This document shows, one piece after another, positions 9,796 to 20,649 of a stretch of DNA of 64,000 bases. Numbering within the stretch: the first letter of the stretch is position 1; each line of letters starts with the position of its first letter. A program made the position numbers and the translations under genes. The notes under the pieces were generated by a model that saw only the letters and a program-made list of their open reading frames with translations, was not told the DNA's origin and ran no database searches. This stretch comes from Brachynemurus nebulosus (taxonomy: Eukaryota; Arthropoda; Insecta; Neuroptera; Myrmeleontidae), in NCBI GenBank assembly GCA_035578155.1, contig JAPWDM010000008.1, forward strand, positions 27,946,280 to 28,010,279, given 5' to 3'.

Positions 9796-10081
9796 CAGGG
9801 CCGGATTAACCCTGAGTCCGCCCCTAGGCACCTTGAAAAATGCCGCCCCTACCTCTTGTTTGAAAAAAGGAAATCTTGAAAAAAAAAGCGTCAATCACAA
9901 ATTTTTCTACCACCGTGTTTTAAAAATTTGCCGCCCCTATTCCTACCTTTTTTACAAACTTTCTCTTAAAAAAATAAGTGACGAGAAAAAAAAAACGTTA
10001 ATTACTCATTTTTCCGCCCTATTTTAAAAATTTACCGCCCCGGCCATGGCCTAGGGTGGCCTATTGGCTAAGCTGACCCTG
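9796..10081. mobile_element. hAT-type MITE (CAGGGCCGGATTAA end)
   Basis: It starts CAGGGCCGGATTAACCC and ends GCTGACCCTG, with a perfect 8-bp target duplication TGCTATCG at 9788-9795 and 10082-10089. The interior holds repeated TGCCGCCCCTA and CCGCCC patches in an A-rich background and an AAATAAGTGACGAG segment shared with 22663-22874. The 64-aa open frame inside is not a gene. Confidence 0.88.
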
Positions 10082-10260
10082 TGCTATCGGATTATACAAT
10101 CACAGTATTTTGTTTTAAAATTCATATACTCGTATAATAAAGACCTCAAGAACAGTGTTAAGCTGACTCATAAGATTTTATTTCCCTTACTACCAACTCG
10201 ACTTGTTAAAGTATAAACGATTACAACCGATCAAACAGTTGGCTTCATCTTCAAAGCTAT

Positions 10261-10310
10261 ACAGTAAAACTTCTATTTACCATCACCGTCGAAATCGGGA
10301 CTGTAACAGT
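10261..10310 (+). mobile_element. pogo/Tigger-like left end
   Basis: ACAGTAAAACTTCTATTTAC plus GGGACTGTAACAG resembles a pogo/Tigger terminus. An inverted partner, GATCGAAGTTTTACTGTA, lies at about 15260-15277. If they are the two ends of one element, it has been enlarged to about 5 kb by later insertions, including the 12.4-14.3 kb hAT. Confidence 0.4.
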
Positions 10311-10316
10311 TAACTT

Positions 10317-10486
10317 GTTAACTGGGTATGACGAAATATTTCGTCATACATAAAAGCCTACTGCAATGGGCATAACGACATTTTTCGTCATGGAAAAACC
10401 TGTTAACTGGGTATGACGAAATATTTCGTCATACATAAAAGCCTACTGCAATGGGCATGACGACATTTTTCGTCATGAAAATTAAC
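10317..10486. repeat. Two 85-bp tandem units, each with two dyads
   Basis: Two copies start with GTTAACTGGGTATGACG, at 10317 and 10402. Each contains the perfect 22-bp palindrome centred on GACGAAATATTTCGTC (10327-10348 and 10412-10433), and 30 bp later a second dyad with ATGACGA and TCGTCAT arms. The two units differ at only a few bases. Confidence 0.92.
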
Positions 10487-10489
10487 ACT

Positions 10490-11290
10490 TTCAGTCCCAT
10501 GGATTCTGGTGTCCTGACTGCTGTGTTGCCTTGTGTATGCCACACTGTTTCAAGCAATATCATACTGCGAAATAATTATTATAATTTGTTCAATTAATTC
10601 CTTGTACATTGAATACATTTGAATTATATTTTAAATATAAAATATTTTATCAAAATAAATAAAAACCATAAATTAAAAAATTCGTCAAGTGCGTGGTTGA
10701 CACGCATTAAGTTAGGGCCCTCAGTTATATATATGGAAATTTTTTGTAAAGCGCCAGTTGGACTACAATATTGTCGTTTAACTTTTTGTCCTATATTGAA
10801 TAGTTTAATCCTATTTCAAAATTTACCCCCAATTTTACCTGAACAGTCCCTCTAGTCGGTCCAATCCAGGATTTATATACATCACTAGAAAGCTCTCTAA
10901 AAACAAAGTATTGTGTTAATACGGTACTTGACTGCATTTAAAATTTGTGTCAAATGTTAAATAATTTTATGCATTATCATTACATATTTAGTTAATATTT
11001 AAAAACATAGTTAATATGAAAAATATTATTTTAATAGTTTTATTTAATTCTAATTTTTAAAAAAATTTTTCTGTTCCAATAGTTAAAAAGCGTTTTTATT
11101 TATAAATTAAAATGAGTTAACGTTTTATATATCAAAATTGAATGTATAAGACGTTAAACATTAATTTAAAATGCAGTTGAACCATTTTTTGCCTGAACGT
11201 CTTGAGTGTCAAAATGGTACAAGTCTGAAAAAATGCTTAGAAAATTCATATGGCTTGACATTTTCAAAAAATCATATTGATACGGAAATC
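10490..11290. other. Unassigned AT-rich sequence
   Basis: No supported gene or repeat. A 78-aa open frame at 10619-10855 has no recognisable features. Confidence 0.4.
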
Positions 11291-11310
11291 TGTATAATGG
11301 TCCGGGAGCT

Positions 11311-11778
11311 GTTTTCATCATTGATTACCACTCCTCCTTAACTTCGTGTGCGGCTTCGTTTTGACGAGTCTTCCAAGTCTTTTATCTACGAAAATTCTTA
11401 TAAGTGCGGCGTTTACTAAATACGCAGTTGTGAAAGGCGTTAATTCGACGATGTTATAAACAGTTATTACCAACGTTTTACTTTTAAATTTACGTAAAAG
11501 GCAATGAAATAACAAGCCAAGTTACAGACGGCGAACGACGCACCATTTTTGTCGGACAAATATATTTTCGCGTAGGTTATCTCATTATCTTTTACGTAAA
11601 TTTAAAAGTAAAACGTTGGCAATAACTGTTTATAGCATCGTCGAATTAACGCCTTTCGCAACTGCGTATTTAGTAAACGTCGCACTTATAAGAATTTTCG
11701 TAGATAAAAGACTTGGAAGACTCGTCAAAATGAAGCCGTACACGAAGTTACAGAGGAGTGGTAATCAATGATGAAAAC
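11311..11778. repeat. Inverted repeat with 190-bp arms
   Basis: The left arm 11311-11500 and right arm 11589-11778 are inverted copies with roughly a dozen or more differences, separated by 88 bp. Weaker symmetry continues outward (CCGGGAGC and CCCCTGGC). Each arm, read outward, has an open frame of about 60 codons ending KRLGRLVK.KP.TKL.RSGNQ and a stop. Most differences between the two versions change the amino acid, so there is no sign of selection on a protein. It may be a transposon fold-back; no target duplication was found. Confidence 0.85.
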
Positions 11779-12091
11779 ACCCCCTGGCCCCCAGACTATA
11801 ATATAGACCGAAATTTTTTGAAAAATAAATTATTGTTCACCAACAGATTTTACTATCACATTTAAACTTTACAATTAAATTTCTCAATATTTAAGTTTAT
11901 TCACTTGTACCGCTTTTCCACTGAGGACCTCATATAATATGTTCACTGGTCTGTGGTTCAGCCATATATTTTGCGTCTTATTTGGAGCTATAGAAACCTT
12001 TCTGATTTTTATTACTATTTTATCAACTGTAAATCAGCTTACTGTTAAATAAAAAATAATAAAAATAATTATATTAAATGTGTTTTAATTT

Positions 12092-12230
12092 TATTTTTCT
12101 GATTGATACTTGATTTAATTGAATATGTTGATTTTTTTTATTTAAATTGTATTTTCAGATACTTCATTTGCAGTACTTTTCTAAAAATAATTTTTTTCAA
12201 TGTAATTAAATCAAATATCAATCAAAAATA
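12092..12230. repeat. Small inverted repeat
   Basis: GATTGATACTTGATTTAATT near 12101 is mirrored by AATTAAATCAAATATCAATC near 12204, with an AT-rich spacer. It could be a short MITE or a chance AT-rich dyad. Confidence 0.5.
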
Positions 12231-12427
12231 TGCGTATAAGAGTAAAAATGTAAAATGAAATTTGAGTGTAGTGGCATTTCAAACGCGCGCTTCTAAAATT
12301 TTGTTTTCTCTCAAACCGAGAGATGGCATCTAAATAGTCTTTCAGCTAGAGTCCTTTCAGCTACAGAGTACAGAGATAGTGATCTTTAGTGTATTTGTCT
12401 ATGGTTGAGTTTACATGTGACCATGTG

Positions 12428-14336
12428 TAGGGATGGTATGTGAAATCGCAGACTGCGATTTTGTCGCAGATATTAAAAAATCGCATATCGCAGGTTGCTA
12501 CTGCGACTCAAGTAATGTTGCGACTGCGACTTTTAAAACTGCTATTGCTTATTTCTGTTCTCTACATCCTACAACAGCGACATCACTATGAACCGTTATG
12601 CCTTGCTTATGTATGTTGCGACTGCGACTTTGTGTCATATTTTTTTTTGTATTTAACACAAGTTACATATTTCCTGTCATTTTTCTGTGGACTGTTGTAG
12701 ATGTATGGATGGATACTAGGTACCTATAAAAACCACCCTTCGTTTTGTATAACATGCATTGTATACCCTTATAAATACCAATATTTTTTTATTACCAAAA
12801 CGCAGATATGTTTGTAAATTTTCGAAATATTTAAGATATACCATTTTATTAGTTTTTGATTACCTACCAATTGTATTATTGCCTTTTTTATCTAAAATTT
12901 TCTAAAAAAACATCAGTATCGTTCCTAAATTTCAAGTGTTCGCATATTACTGTGAAATTCAAAGCAACAACCGTAAACTTTTTAAAATAAAAAAAAAATG
13001 GATCTTGGATGTCAAAGAAAAAACTAGTCCAATTTGGAATTTCTATTTTATAGTTGATAAAGAATATGCCAAATGTAAGATATAACATACAATTGATATA
13101 AATAGTTAAAATTGTATGACACCATTGAGTTTAATAGTAAGGATTTTTGGAGTTAGGTCATCGGTTTAAAAAAAGGAGAAAATAAAAAAATAAATAACAA
13201 GATTTTTTAAAAATTAGCGCTACCATGGCTTCATGCAACAGTGGCACATCTTCAGGCGCTCCTATATTAATTAAAAAGACAAAAAAAAAGACCAAATACA
13301 TAAAAACATTAAAACAATATATAAAATGAATTTAATTAAATTACAAAAGTTGAAAATTAGAGAAAGTTTGAATAATAAATTTGTGTACTTACTTACAAGT
13401 ATTAACATCAGAAAAGATGATGTAAGATTTTTGTTTAATTGTTACATAGTTATAAAAATAATTATTTTTTAATAAAAATAAGTTAGAAAAAAATTTTTTA
13501 ACAAAGAGGTTACAGGCACAAAAAAGATTATTTAAATAGCATGAAGGGACTACAAAAAGGCTGTTTATATGTATAGGTTTATGAAGTTGTTTTGGTGTGT
13601 ATGTTTTGAAGATACACGCCAGTTGAAGGAATATATCAGTTGGATAATGCCTACTCCAGCATCTTCAAAATATACACACCAAAACAACTTCATAAACCTA
13701 TATAAACAGCCTTTTTGTAGTCCCTTCATGCTATTTAAATAATCTTTTTTGTGCCTGTAACCTCTTTGTTAAAAAATTTTTTTCTAACTTATTTTTATTA
13801 AAAAATAATTATTTTTATAACTATGTAACAATTAAACAAAAATCTTACATCATCTTTTCTGATTTTAATACTTGTAAGTAACACAAATTTATTATTCAAA
13901 CTTTCTCTAATTTTCAACTTTTGTAATTTAATTAAATTCATTTTATATATTGTTTTAATGTTTTTATGTATTTGGTCTTTTTTTTTGTCTTTTTAATTAA
14001 TATAGGAGCGCCTGAAGATGTGCCACTGTTGCATGAAGCCATGGTAGCGCTAATTTTTAAAAAATCTTGTTATTTATTTTTTTATTTTCTCCTTTTTTTA
14101 AACCGATGACCTAACTCCAAAAATCCTTACTATTAAATACAATTGATATGTTAACACTCATAACTACCTATTTTTGATTTTTTTGAAAATTCGCAGTAGC
14201 AGTTAGAAATAGCAGTCACAACTAAAAACAGCAGTCGTAACTAAAAATCGCAGTCGCAGTTTAAAATCGCAGATATTCTTTAGTCGCAGTCGCAGTCGCA
14301 ACTGCGATCGCAGAATAGCAGTTTATTTCATCCCTA
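12428..14336. mobile_element. 1.9-kb non-autonomous hAT element with CGCAGT repeats
   Basis: The ends TAGGGATG and CATCCCTA are flanked by a perfect 8-bp target duplication ACCATGTG (12420-12427 and 14337-14344), so the whole 1909 bp moved or grew as one unit. Both subterminal zones are built from short GCGACTGCGATTTTCGCAG-like repeats in opposite orientation. A 1-kb palindrome occupies the middle. The 86-aa open frame at 12440-12700 is translated repeat. No hAT transposase (no RW or hATC dimerisation motifs) is visible. Confidence 0.88.
13130..14137. repeat. Kilobase near-perfect palindrome inside the hAT
   Basis: Arms of about 480 bp (13130-13612 and 13661-14137) surround a loop of about 48 bp starting near ACACGCCAGTTGAAGG. 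The outer ends are TTTAATAGTAAGGATTTTTG and its inverse. The arms differ by only a few substitutions and 3-4 bp indels, such as an extra GTAT near 13571. ATACAATTGATAT occurs just after the right end and 30 bp before the left end, a possible 13-bp target duplication if the element extends past its left arm. A transcript would fold into a long hairpin. Confidence 0.93.
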
Positions 14337-14344
14337 ACCATGTG

Positions 14345-16080
14345 CAAACTTGATACATCACTTAATAGTCAATTACAACTTACTAAGTTATAAATTCCAA
14401 TAAATTAGCTTTTGAACATGCAAAATGGATAAAAAAATATATTTAATTTGCTATTAAATGTCCTCAAAGCTATTATAGGAAATTAATATTGTTCAGTATC
14501 AAATTTAAAGATATTTTGGAATTATGGGACAGTAAGAAAAAATTATTGTATCGTGTAAACTACGCTTTCAACATCAGTATAATACATATATTTGTACACA
14601 GGGACGTGGGAAATTTTTTAATGTTATTTGTTTGTTTTCTTGCCTCTGGTTGTTAAGTTAACCTTAAATTTAATAATAGTACGACTATTTGAATGTCAAA
14701 CTATCTGTTTTGGTTAAAAAATTTCATTAATAGTTTTTTTTTTCTGTTTTAAAAATAGCCCCACAAAAGTGAGAATATATTTTCATAGAAATGTCAATGA
14801 AGTTTTCGACACATTAATAATAATAATGCTAATAATATTCCTTTGGTCACACAAGTAAATTAATAGGGTCCCTTCGGGCCCTAAAAACGATATTCTTTTA
14901 TTATTTGAGGTGTGATATTACTTATCGGTGCGAACAAAAAGTCCCCATTCTGAAACGAGTTGAGCAATAGCTAATTCCCCGGTTAACAGGTTAATCGAAT
15001 AGACGGTTAATAGAAACATTATAATAATAATATGGCTTTACTACCAACTTTGTGACGAAAATGAAAATGTCTGCAAGGGCGTAAAAGAACAATTTAATAT
15101 AAAACAATATTACATTCATTGAAATATATTCTTTTTTTAAACAAAATATTTATTCTTTTATGAGATTATGATGCATTTGGAAACGAGGCTTCTACACATC
15201 TAATATGTTACAGATAGGATTTTTTTTATTAGACGTAGGCGGATAACCAATAATGATGTCTGATCGAAGTTTTACTGTAGTATACCTACGTATATCTGTA
15301 TGTATAGTCAAACCACAATTAAATGAAATGACTTTTCGGAAAGTGTTACTAGTGACAATAGCAAGCCAGGTATTTGGGTCCAGTTGTGTCTAAAAATCCT
15401 TTAATTTCTACATCGATAAATAGGTAGGTAAGCTACTGAGGACAATCACTTGCGAAACCAGCTGTCGAATTAGGAAAGGATCACATGGTTTCAGTAACTT
15501 CAAAATGCTATTTCTGAGATTTCTATTTAAAAAAAAAAAAAAATTTACTTAAACTAGTGTCAAATTTCATTGGCAAGCACACATCTTCCATTGCAGCAAA
15601 TCTATGATAATAATTGGAAAACTGATCTCCACGCGGGAAGTAGGCGTTATGACCAGTATCTACTCATATAACGATAACCTCCGCATGTATGCGCATTTGG
15701 TGCTACATGTCTAATTTAGGTAAAAATGAAAAAAATAACTTTGCAGACCTGTTATATGTAAGTCGTCTCCAGTTTCCTCAGTCTGTTATGAAATTAAAAT
15801 GTTTTTCTCAAATCATGGTTTACGACAGTGATATAAATTAAGATAATTTAGGTGTGAGCTTTCCATTTTCGGTATTAAAATGATGGAATTGTTTTTAGAA
15901 ACATGATTGATTCGACAGAAGTTAATTTTCTGCTAGTCTCTGTGTATATAATTTTGATAAAAATGAAAAAAAACGGCTTCAAAAACTTATAATTCGCTCC
16001 CAATTTATGATAAACTTGACGATGTCATTAAATTTAAATTATTTCCTCAAATCAAGGCTATTAAGTCAGTGATATGAATT
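14345..16080. other. Mostly unassigned; pogo/Tigger-like debris
   Basis: GGTTAACAGGTTAATCGAAT near 14992 and GATCGAAGTTTTACTGTA near 15260 look like pogo/Tigger fragments. GGGTCCCTTCGGGCCC near 14868 is a short dyad. Nothing coding is recognised. Confidence 0.4.
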
Positions 16081-16081
16081 C

Positions 16082-16725
16082 TAGAGGAGGAACTTAATCC
16101 TAATTTTTAACAAAAAGCGACCACGAACGTTCTAGTAGCTAATTTTTTTCTTTTAATCAATTCAAAGGAACTAAAAATTGCAATAGTAATTTTTTATCAA
16201 ATGCCGACGTCACTGTGAAAAGTTGAAATTAATGAAAATTATAGGTACCTAAGATATATGTATAAATTTTGTATTAATATTATTCTATAAGCGCAATTGA
16301 TATATATATATATAAAAAAACAATTATAACATTTTTTTAGAGAGAGAGAAAATTATTGAAAATATGATATTTTAGAATGAATACGTAGACTAAAATTAAA
16401 CATTTATAAGAACAGTTATCAAATAATTTACCTTAATCAATTTTTGACACTTTCATTGCCAAGCTAAAAATGTAGACAGGAGATGGCCAAATATTTTATG
16501 TTAAATAAGTAGATTCTTATATTTGTCACGCGATATCGCGTGATTGCCAATATAGTAAAGTAAACGTATCACGCGATATTGTGTGATCGGCAGTGAACGT
16601 GCTAATCACAAAATAGTATTTGAATTTCTTATTTTATTTTAAATTTTTGCATCGATTAAAAAAACCAGCCACTAGAACGGTCGTGGTCACTTTTCCAATT
16701 TCTAAGCAACTTTGTAAGGGAAGTT
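16082..16725 (+). mobile_element. TIR family S, copy 2 (complete)
   Basis: About 80-bp imperfect inverted ends: GAGGAGGAACTTAATCC, CCACGAACGTTCTAG and TCTTTTAATCAATTC on the left; GATTAAAAAAACC, CTAGAACGGTCGTGG and GGAAGTTCCTCGCC on the right. The interior 16195-16680 matches the copy at the start of the window in inverse orientation. It includes the perfect palindrome TCACGCGATATCGCGTGA. No transposase is seen. Confidence 0.65.
16526..16587. repeat. Paired TCACGCGATATCGCGTGA palindromes
   Basis: A perfect 18-bp palindrome at 16526-16543 is followed 24 bp later by a decayed copy, ATCACGCGATATTGTGTGAT (16568-16587). Both stand out as GC-rich in very AT-rich DNA, within family S. Confidence 0.85.
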
Positions 16726-17660
16726 CCTCGCCTATTTGGGTTACTGGTTGAATTAGGGTGATAAGAAATCTGATTGTTCTTCGGAAGAACGACTTCGAAA
16801 ATATATAATTTATTTCCAGTCTCATCATTTTGTGATTTTATTTACAGTTTTTCGGCCCTCGAAAAAATTTAGTAACATTGGTGACGCCACAAAATTGCCT
16901 TTTTTCAAACCAAGCTTCACGGTAGTTCCTAGTCAAAATATTAAATTTAAAATATAAACAAAACATTATTTTACTGTAGGTATCCTTACTCGCCCGAGAG
17001 ATGTAAACTAAAGAAAAATAATATGCTTCAATGTAGAATTTCATATTTTTAAAATAAAATTCGCTGACAAATTTAAGATAATTAAATTTTAACTTTACAT
17101 CATGTATGCTTCTGACAATAAATGACAGACAATAACCTACACACTTTTGTCTAAAATTTATACTGAATAAAAATGTTAAAGCATACACAAACACTAACAC
17201 ATTTACAAATCCAACACACACACACACAACTGATAATAACGATGTGTTTCAGCAATTTAAAAATATCGAACATTAAAAATAATTTCAAAAAAAAAAAAAA
17301 AAAATATGGAAAGAAAAGCCGGCGTCGCTGTCATTCACTGTGAGCAAAAAAAAGAAAAGTTCTCGAAATATAACATGAATTAGGATATAAAAATGAAAAC
17401 GAAGATAATTTTGTACTTTCGTATCTCATTATAATTTCAAAAAAACACATGTGCATCACTCACTTACGGTTCTAGCAATAAGTCGTACCACTCATCGTTA
17501 CGAATCTCTGCGTCTGTACAGTGGTTCGCACAAGAAATGATACAGTCTCAATCAAGACAAAATTTACGGACAAAAGAAATGAGGAAAAAGTTGAGATTTT
17601 GAAAGTATTTTACCGTTTCAATTAAAATATGTTGACAATTTTTAACTAGTATGCAATTAA
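16726..17660. other. Unassigned AT-rich sequence
   Basis: Contains a 129-aa minus-strand open frame (16838-17227) with a (CA)n-derived start and hydrophobic composition; no homology is recognised and I do not call it a gene. AAGCCGGCGTCGCTGTCATT at about 17317 recalls a family S fragment. Confidence 0.35.
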
Positions 17661-17662
17661 CA

Positions 17663-17822
17663 TTTTTTATGCGGTGGATAGGGAATCGCATAGAAAAAGT
17701 TTCATAGAAAATACATAGCTCTCATGATTCCCTTAGAAGTTGCTTTTCTAAACTAAATAAAACATTAATTTACACATTACAATATTTTATTTCATTTTTA
17801 TAATATTACAAAAATTGTGAAA
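17663..17822. repeat. Dispersed repeat R, copy 1
   Basis: TTTTTTATGCGGTGGATAGG, AAAAAGTTTCATAGAAAATA, GAAGTTGCTTTTCTAAA and TATTTTATTTCATTTTTA correspond in order to 22918-23092. The shared part ends with AAAATTGTGA, where copy 1 changes to Ty3/gypsy sequence. Confidence 0.65.
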
Positions 17823-18030
17823 CGGGCATTATTAATGGGCGATCTGATCTTACAATATCAATATTTTGAAAAACCTTTTATCTTAATGACAGACGCTTCT
17901 AATTATGCAATCGGATCTGTATAGGGCCAGCAGGGCAAGAAAAACCAATTTGGTACGCGCCCAGGACCCTCAATAAGTCCGAGCAAAATTACAGCACCAT
18001 CGACAAAGAATTATTGGCAATATACGTATA
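17823..18030 (+). pseudogene. Ty3/gypsy RNase H fragment, broken
   Basis: The first frame runs ...QYFEKPFILMTDASNYAIGS, the classic RNase H start of Ty3/gypsy pol (FILxTDASNYAIGAVL), and then hits an in-frame TAG. After a +1/-2 shift at an A-run it continues as PIWYAPRTLNKSEQNYSTID and KELLAI, the next conserved block of the same domain. The catalytic Asp of TDAS and the Glu of KEL are still visible. Protease, reverse transcriptase and integrase are absent, and no LTR is found nearby. It is a dead fragment. Confidence 0.85.
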
Positions 18031-18445
18031 GAAACTTAATAATGCAATAAGTAATTTTGTTGCAAATTAATGTTTCAATTTCTAACTTTTTTTTACTTTC
18101 CCTTTTCTCATTATGTCCTTCGATAGGCATTGAAAAAAAGATATAAAAATAAAAATTTTAAATGTTTTCCCAGTTTGCTCTTTCTCAATAACATTACACC
18201 TTTCCCACAAATCTTTCTTCACTATAAGTCTCAAAAAATTTATTCATTTATCTGCTTACTCTAACGGTGGTCGGAAGGCTGAAAACGTGTTGAGGTAACA
18301 AAATTATTTTAATAGCGAAATTAGACAAAGTAATTATAACTTGAAATATGATTTCAATATTTAATTATCCCATACTGAAATGAAATAAACAAATTACAAC
18401 TAGGTTTTAAAGGTGTAACAGAACGTAAACGTTTCTTCACATAAA
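18031..18445. other. Unassigned AT-rich sequence
   Basis: No supported feature. Confidence 0.4.
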
Positions 18446-18513
18446 TACAGTAGAACTTCGACTAACCGTCAGTTTCTTTTATCCGCCAACGCCTAATACA
18501 AAAATATCTGGTA

Positions 18514-18844
18514 CAGTAAAACCTCGCTATTTCGGACGTCACCAATTTGGAACTTCTATAATTCGGACTGACAAAAAAAAATTATATAGTAAATTAGTGT
18601 GTAGTATACAATTTGTTGTCAATTTTTATCAGAATAAGCACAAAGTAATATACATCTTGTTTATTACTGAATTCACCGACTTAAATTATTACATACACTT
18701 AGGCTTTGAAATTTATCTAAATTAAGTACACGATGTCCAAAAGTCAGGATTACACGTGATTTCAGAGGTGTTCCATAATTCGGAATTTTCGCTAATTCGC
18801 ACCGACCGTGGTCCACATTAGATTGAATTAACGAGATTTTACTG
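18514..18844. mobile_element. pogo/Tigger-like MITE
   Basis: The ends CAGTAAAACCTCGCTATTTC and TTAACGAGATTTTACTG are inverted repeats flanked by TA. Length 331 bp, no coding sequence. Just upstream, ACAGTAGAACTTCGACTAAC (18448) looks like the end of a second such element into which this one was inserted. Confidence 0.75.
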
Positions 18845-18846
18845 TA

Positions 18847-19555
18847 TTAGGTAAATATACCTAGTATCCAAACGTATACATAATCCCATAGAAAAATAAA
18901 TATTTTGTTAAAATAAAGAATATGATTGCAAAGAATATACAAGTATACAAGCGTTTTACCCTTTTTGGAATAAACAAACAGCCACTTGATGAGAATTTCC
19001 AATTGGGATTTGTCAAACAGGTGGAGCCTAGAAAAAATGGTTGACGAAAAAGTGCATTAATATTAGTTTTATATACAGTAATCAGTGCTACATTAACAAA
19101 AAAATGATAAATAGTAGAACAATTTGGACTTGGGTTGACACAAATTCGAAGCAGACATTTTGTTGAAAAAGATGAACATTTACATCTGTAAAACACTTAA
19201 AATGTGGTAAAAATATGAAAAAAATGCACGAACGAGTTAATAAATATTGCAATTTGCAATATGCAAACGTTAAATTTAAGTGATAAACGTCATGAAACAA
19301 CTGGAGAACTGTAAATGAATGGAAAAATCAAATCAATTGTATATGCATGCAGATCTGCAAGATTTAACTCAGAAATGACATTGCGGCAAATGTACTTTAA
19401 AAATAGTATAATTTTTCAATACCATGTGTCCTATCGTGTCCTATTCGACAGATACCAATACATTATATGAGTAATCGTTTAAGTCAGCATTTGCTTAACC
19501 AGGATAATAGCCTATTGAGCTATACATTTCCCACCGTATCTGATTAGATTATAAA
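18847..19555. other. Unassigned AT-rich sequence
   Basis: Two overlapping minus-strand open frames (111 and 70 aa) show no recognisable domain and are probably chance. Confidence 0.35.
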
Positions 19556-19559
19556 TTTT

Positions 19560-20427
19560 TTATTACTCATGCGGGAGAAGTACTAACTTGGCGCACACAT
19601 TTCTGTACGCAAAATAGCTGTTTGCCCACTGAACTCTTCCCACCTACTTTTTTGCGTACGGAAAGTAACTTTCCACACGCAAATTGACAATAAAACACGC
19701 AAAAATTAATCAAAACACGCAAAGCCGCCTCTTGATTTTTCATTTAATAAATATTTCATAATTATTTCTATAGAAACCACCAACAAAGTACAGTAGAGCG
19801 TCGATTATCCGAAGCCCGGTCATCCGAAACGTCGGTTAACCGAAAGGTAGAAACTAAAACTTAAATGAATTTTATTTTTTTCGGAAAGGAAGAAATTAAT
19901 TTAAATCACGCGCCAAGTACGAGTTCAGCAAGCGATCAGCCGTAGCACTACAGGATTAAATAGCCTATGTGACTAAACTCTCGTCCGCCATCGCTGCGCG
20001 CGCCGCTGCCAATCAGTTAGGTACTCAGTTGCCTGTGGGCATTTATCAGTGACAGTTCTCCCAGTTTTCTGTTGTCTGTTGTGCTGTTAGATGATGTTTG
20101 ATGATTTCTCCGTCAATGACCGATTATCTGAAACACCCCCGGCACCAATTGTTTCGGATAATCGACGCTCTACTGTAACTCAAACAATATTGAATTCAGA
20201 AAAAAAGACGAACATTTAAAAATATTATTTTAAAGTGTAATAAAAATATCAAAAAAAGTAATAATAATAGAAAAAAGTATATCAAATTCGTAATAAAAAA
20301 TGTATGTGCAACTCGTGCGGGGTTGTCGATTGCCCACTCTCGCGAATGCGCGCACTCACTACGTTCGTGCGCTCAACTTCGCTTTCGTGGGCAATCGACA
20401 ATTTCCCGCACTTATTGCACAATATAC
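19560..20427 (+). repeat. Repeat family Y, copy 1 (interrupted by a MITE)
   Basis: It starts TTATTACTCATGCGGGAGAA and ends CGCACTTATTGCACAATAT. Landmarks include ACTTGGCGCACACATT, AAAACACGCAAAGCCGC, TTTCATTTAATAAATATTT and a terminal hairpin with arms TTGTCGATTGCCCAC and GTGGGCAATCGACAA. Copies without the MITE lie at 57074 and 58367. The 74-aa open frame at 20304 crosses the hairpin and is not a gene. Confidence 0.85.
19791..20175. mobile_element. pogo/Tigger-like MITE nested in Y copy 1
   Basis: Near-perfect TIRs: CAGTAGAGCGTCGATTATCC at the start and GGATAATCGACGCTCTACTG at the end, with TA on both sides. Length 385 bp. Y copies 2 and 3 run through the corresponding place (CACCAACAAAGTAA) without it, so the insertion is confirmed. 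Confidence 0.9.
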
Positions 20428-20465
20428 TATTTCTAAATTCTCCATTTAAACAGTCATTTGTTTAT

Positions 20466-20647
20466 AGCTTGTTTATTTCTACTTGGCGGCTGGACTTTGA
20501 ACCTCACGCATATCTGTATATGTGTTAGTGTGTATCAGCATATCTACAGAATGTAAGTACACAAATACTACCACAATACTACAACACTACTTACACGAAT
20601 AGGTTTTTGCGCCGATTCTGTGACCCGCCAAGTTAAAATAAACAAGC
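20466..20647. repeat. Short inverted-repeat element
   Basis: AGCTTGTTTATTTCTACTTG (left, ending GCGG at 20489) is mirrored by CCGCCAAG...AAATAAACAAGCT (20625-20647). It could be a MITE about 180 bp long; no clear target duplication. Confidence 0.6.
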
Positions 20648-20649
20648 TG

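Noticed and set aside
10261..15277. A single 5-kb pogo/Tigger element with both ends
   Set aside because: The two ends share only about 14 bp before diverging and the interior between them is not recognisable, so I list only the left end with low confidence.
16838..17227. 129-aa minus-strand open frame
   Set aside because: It starts in a (CA)n-derived MCVCVG stretch, is hydrophobic because of AT bias, and shows no family motifs.
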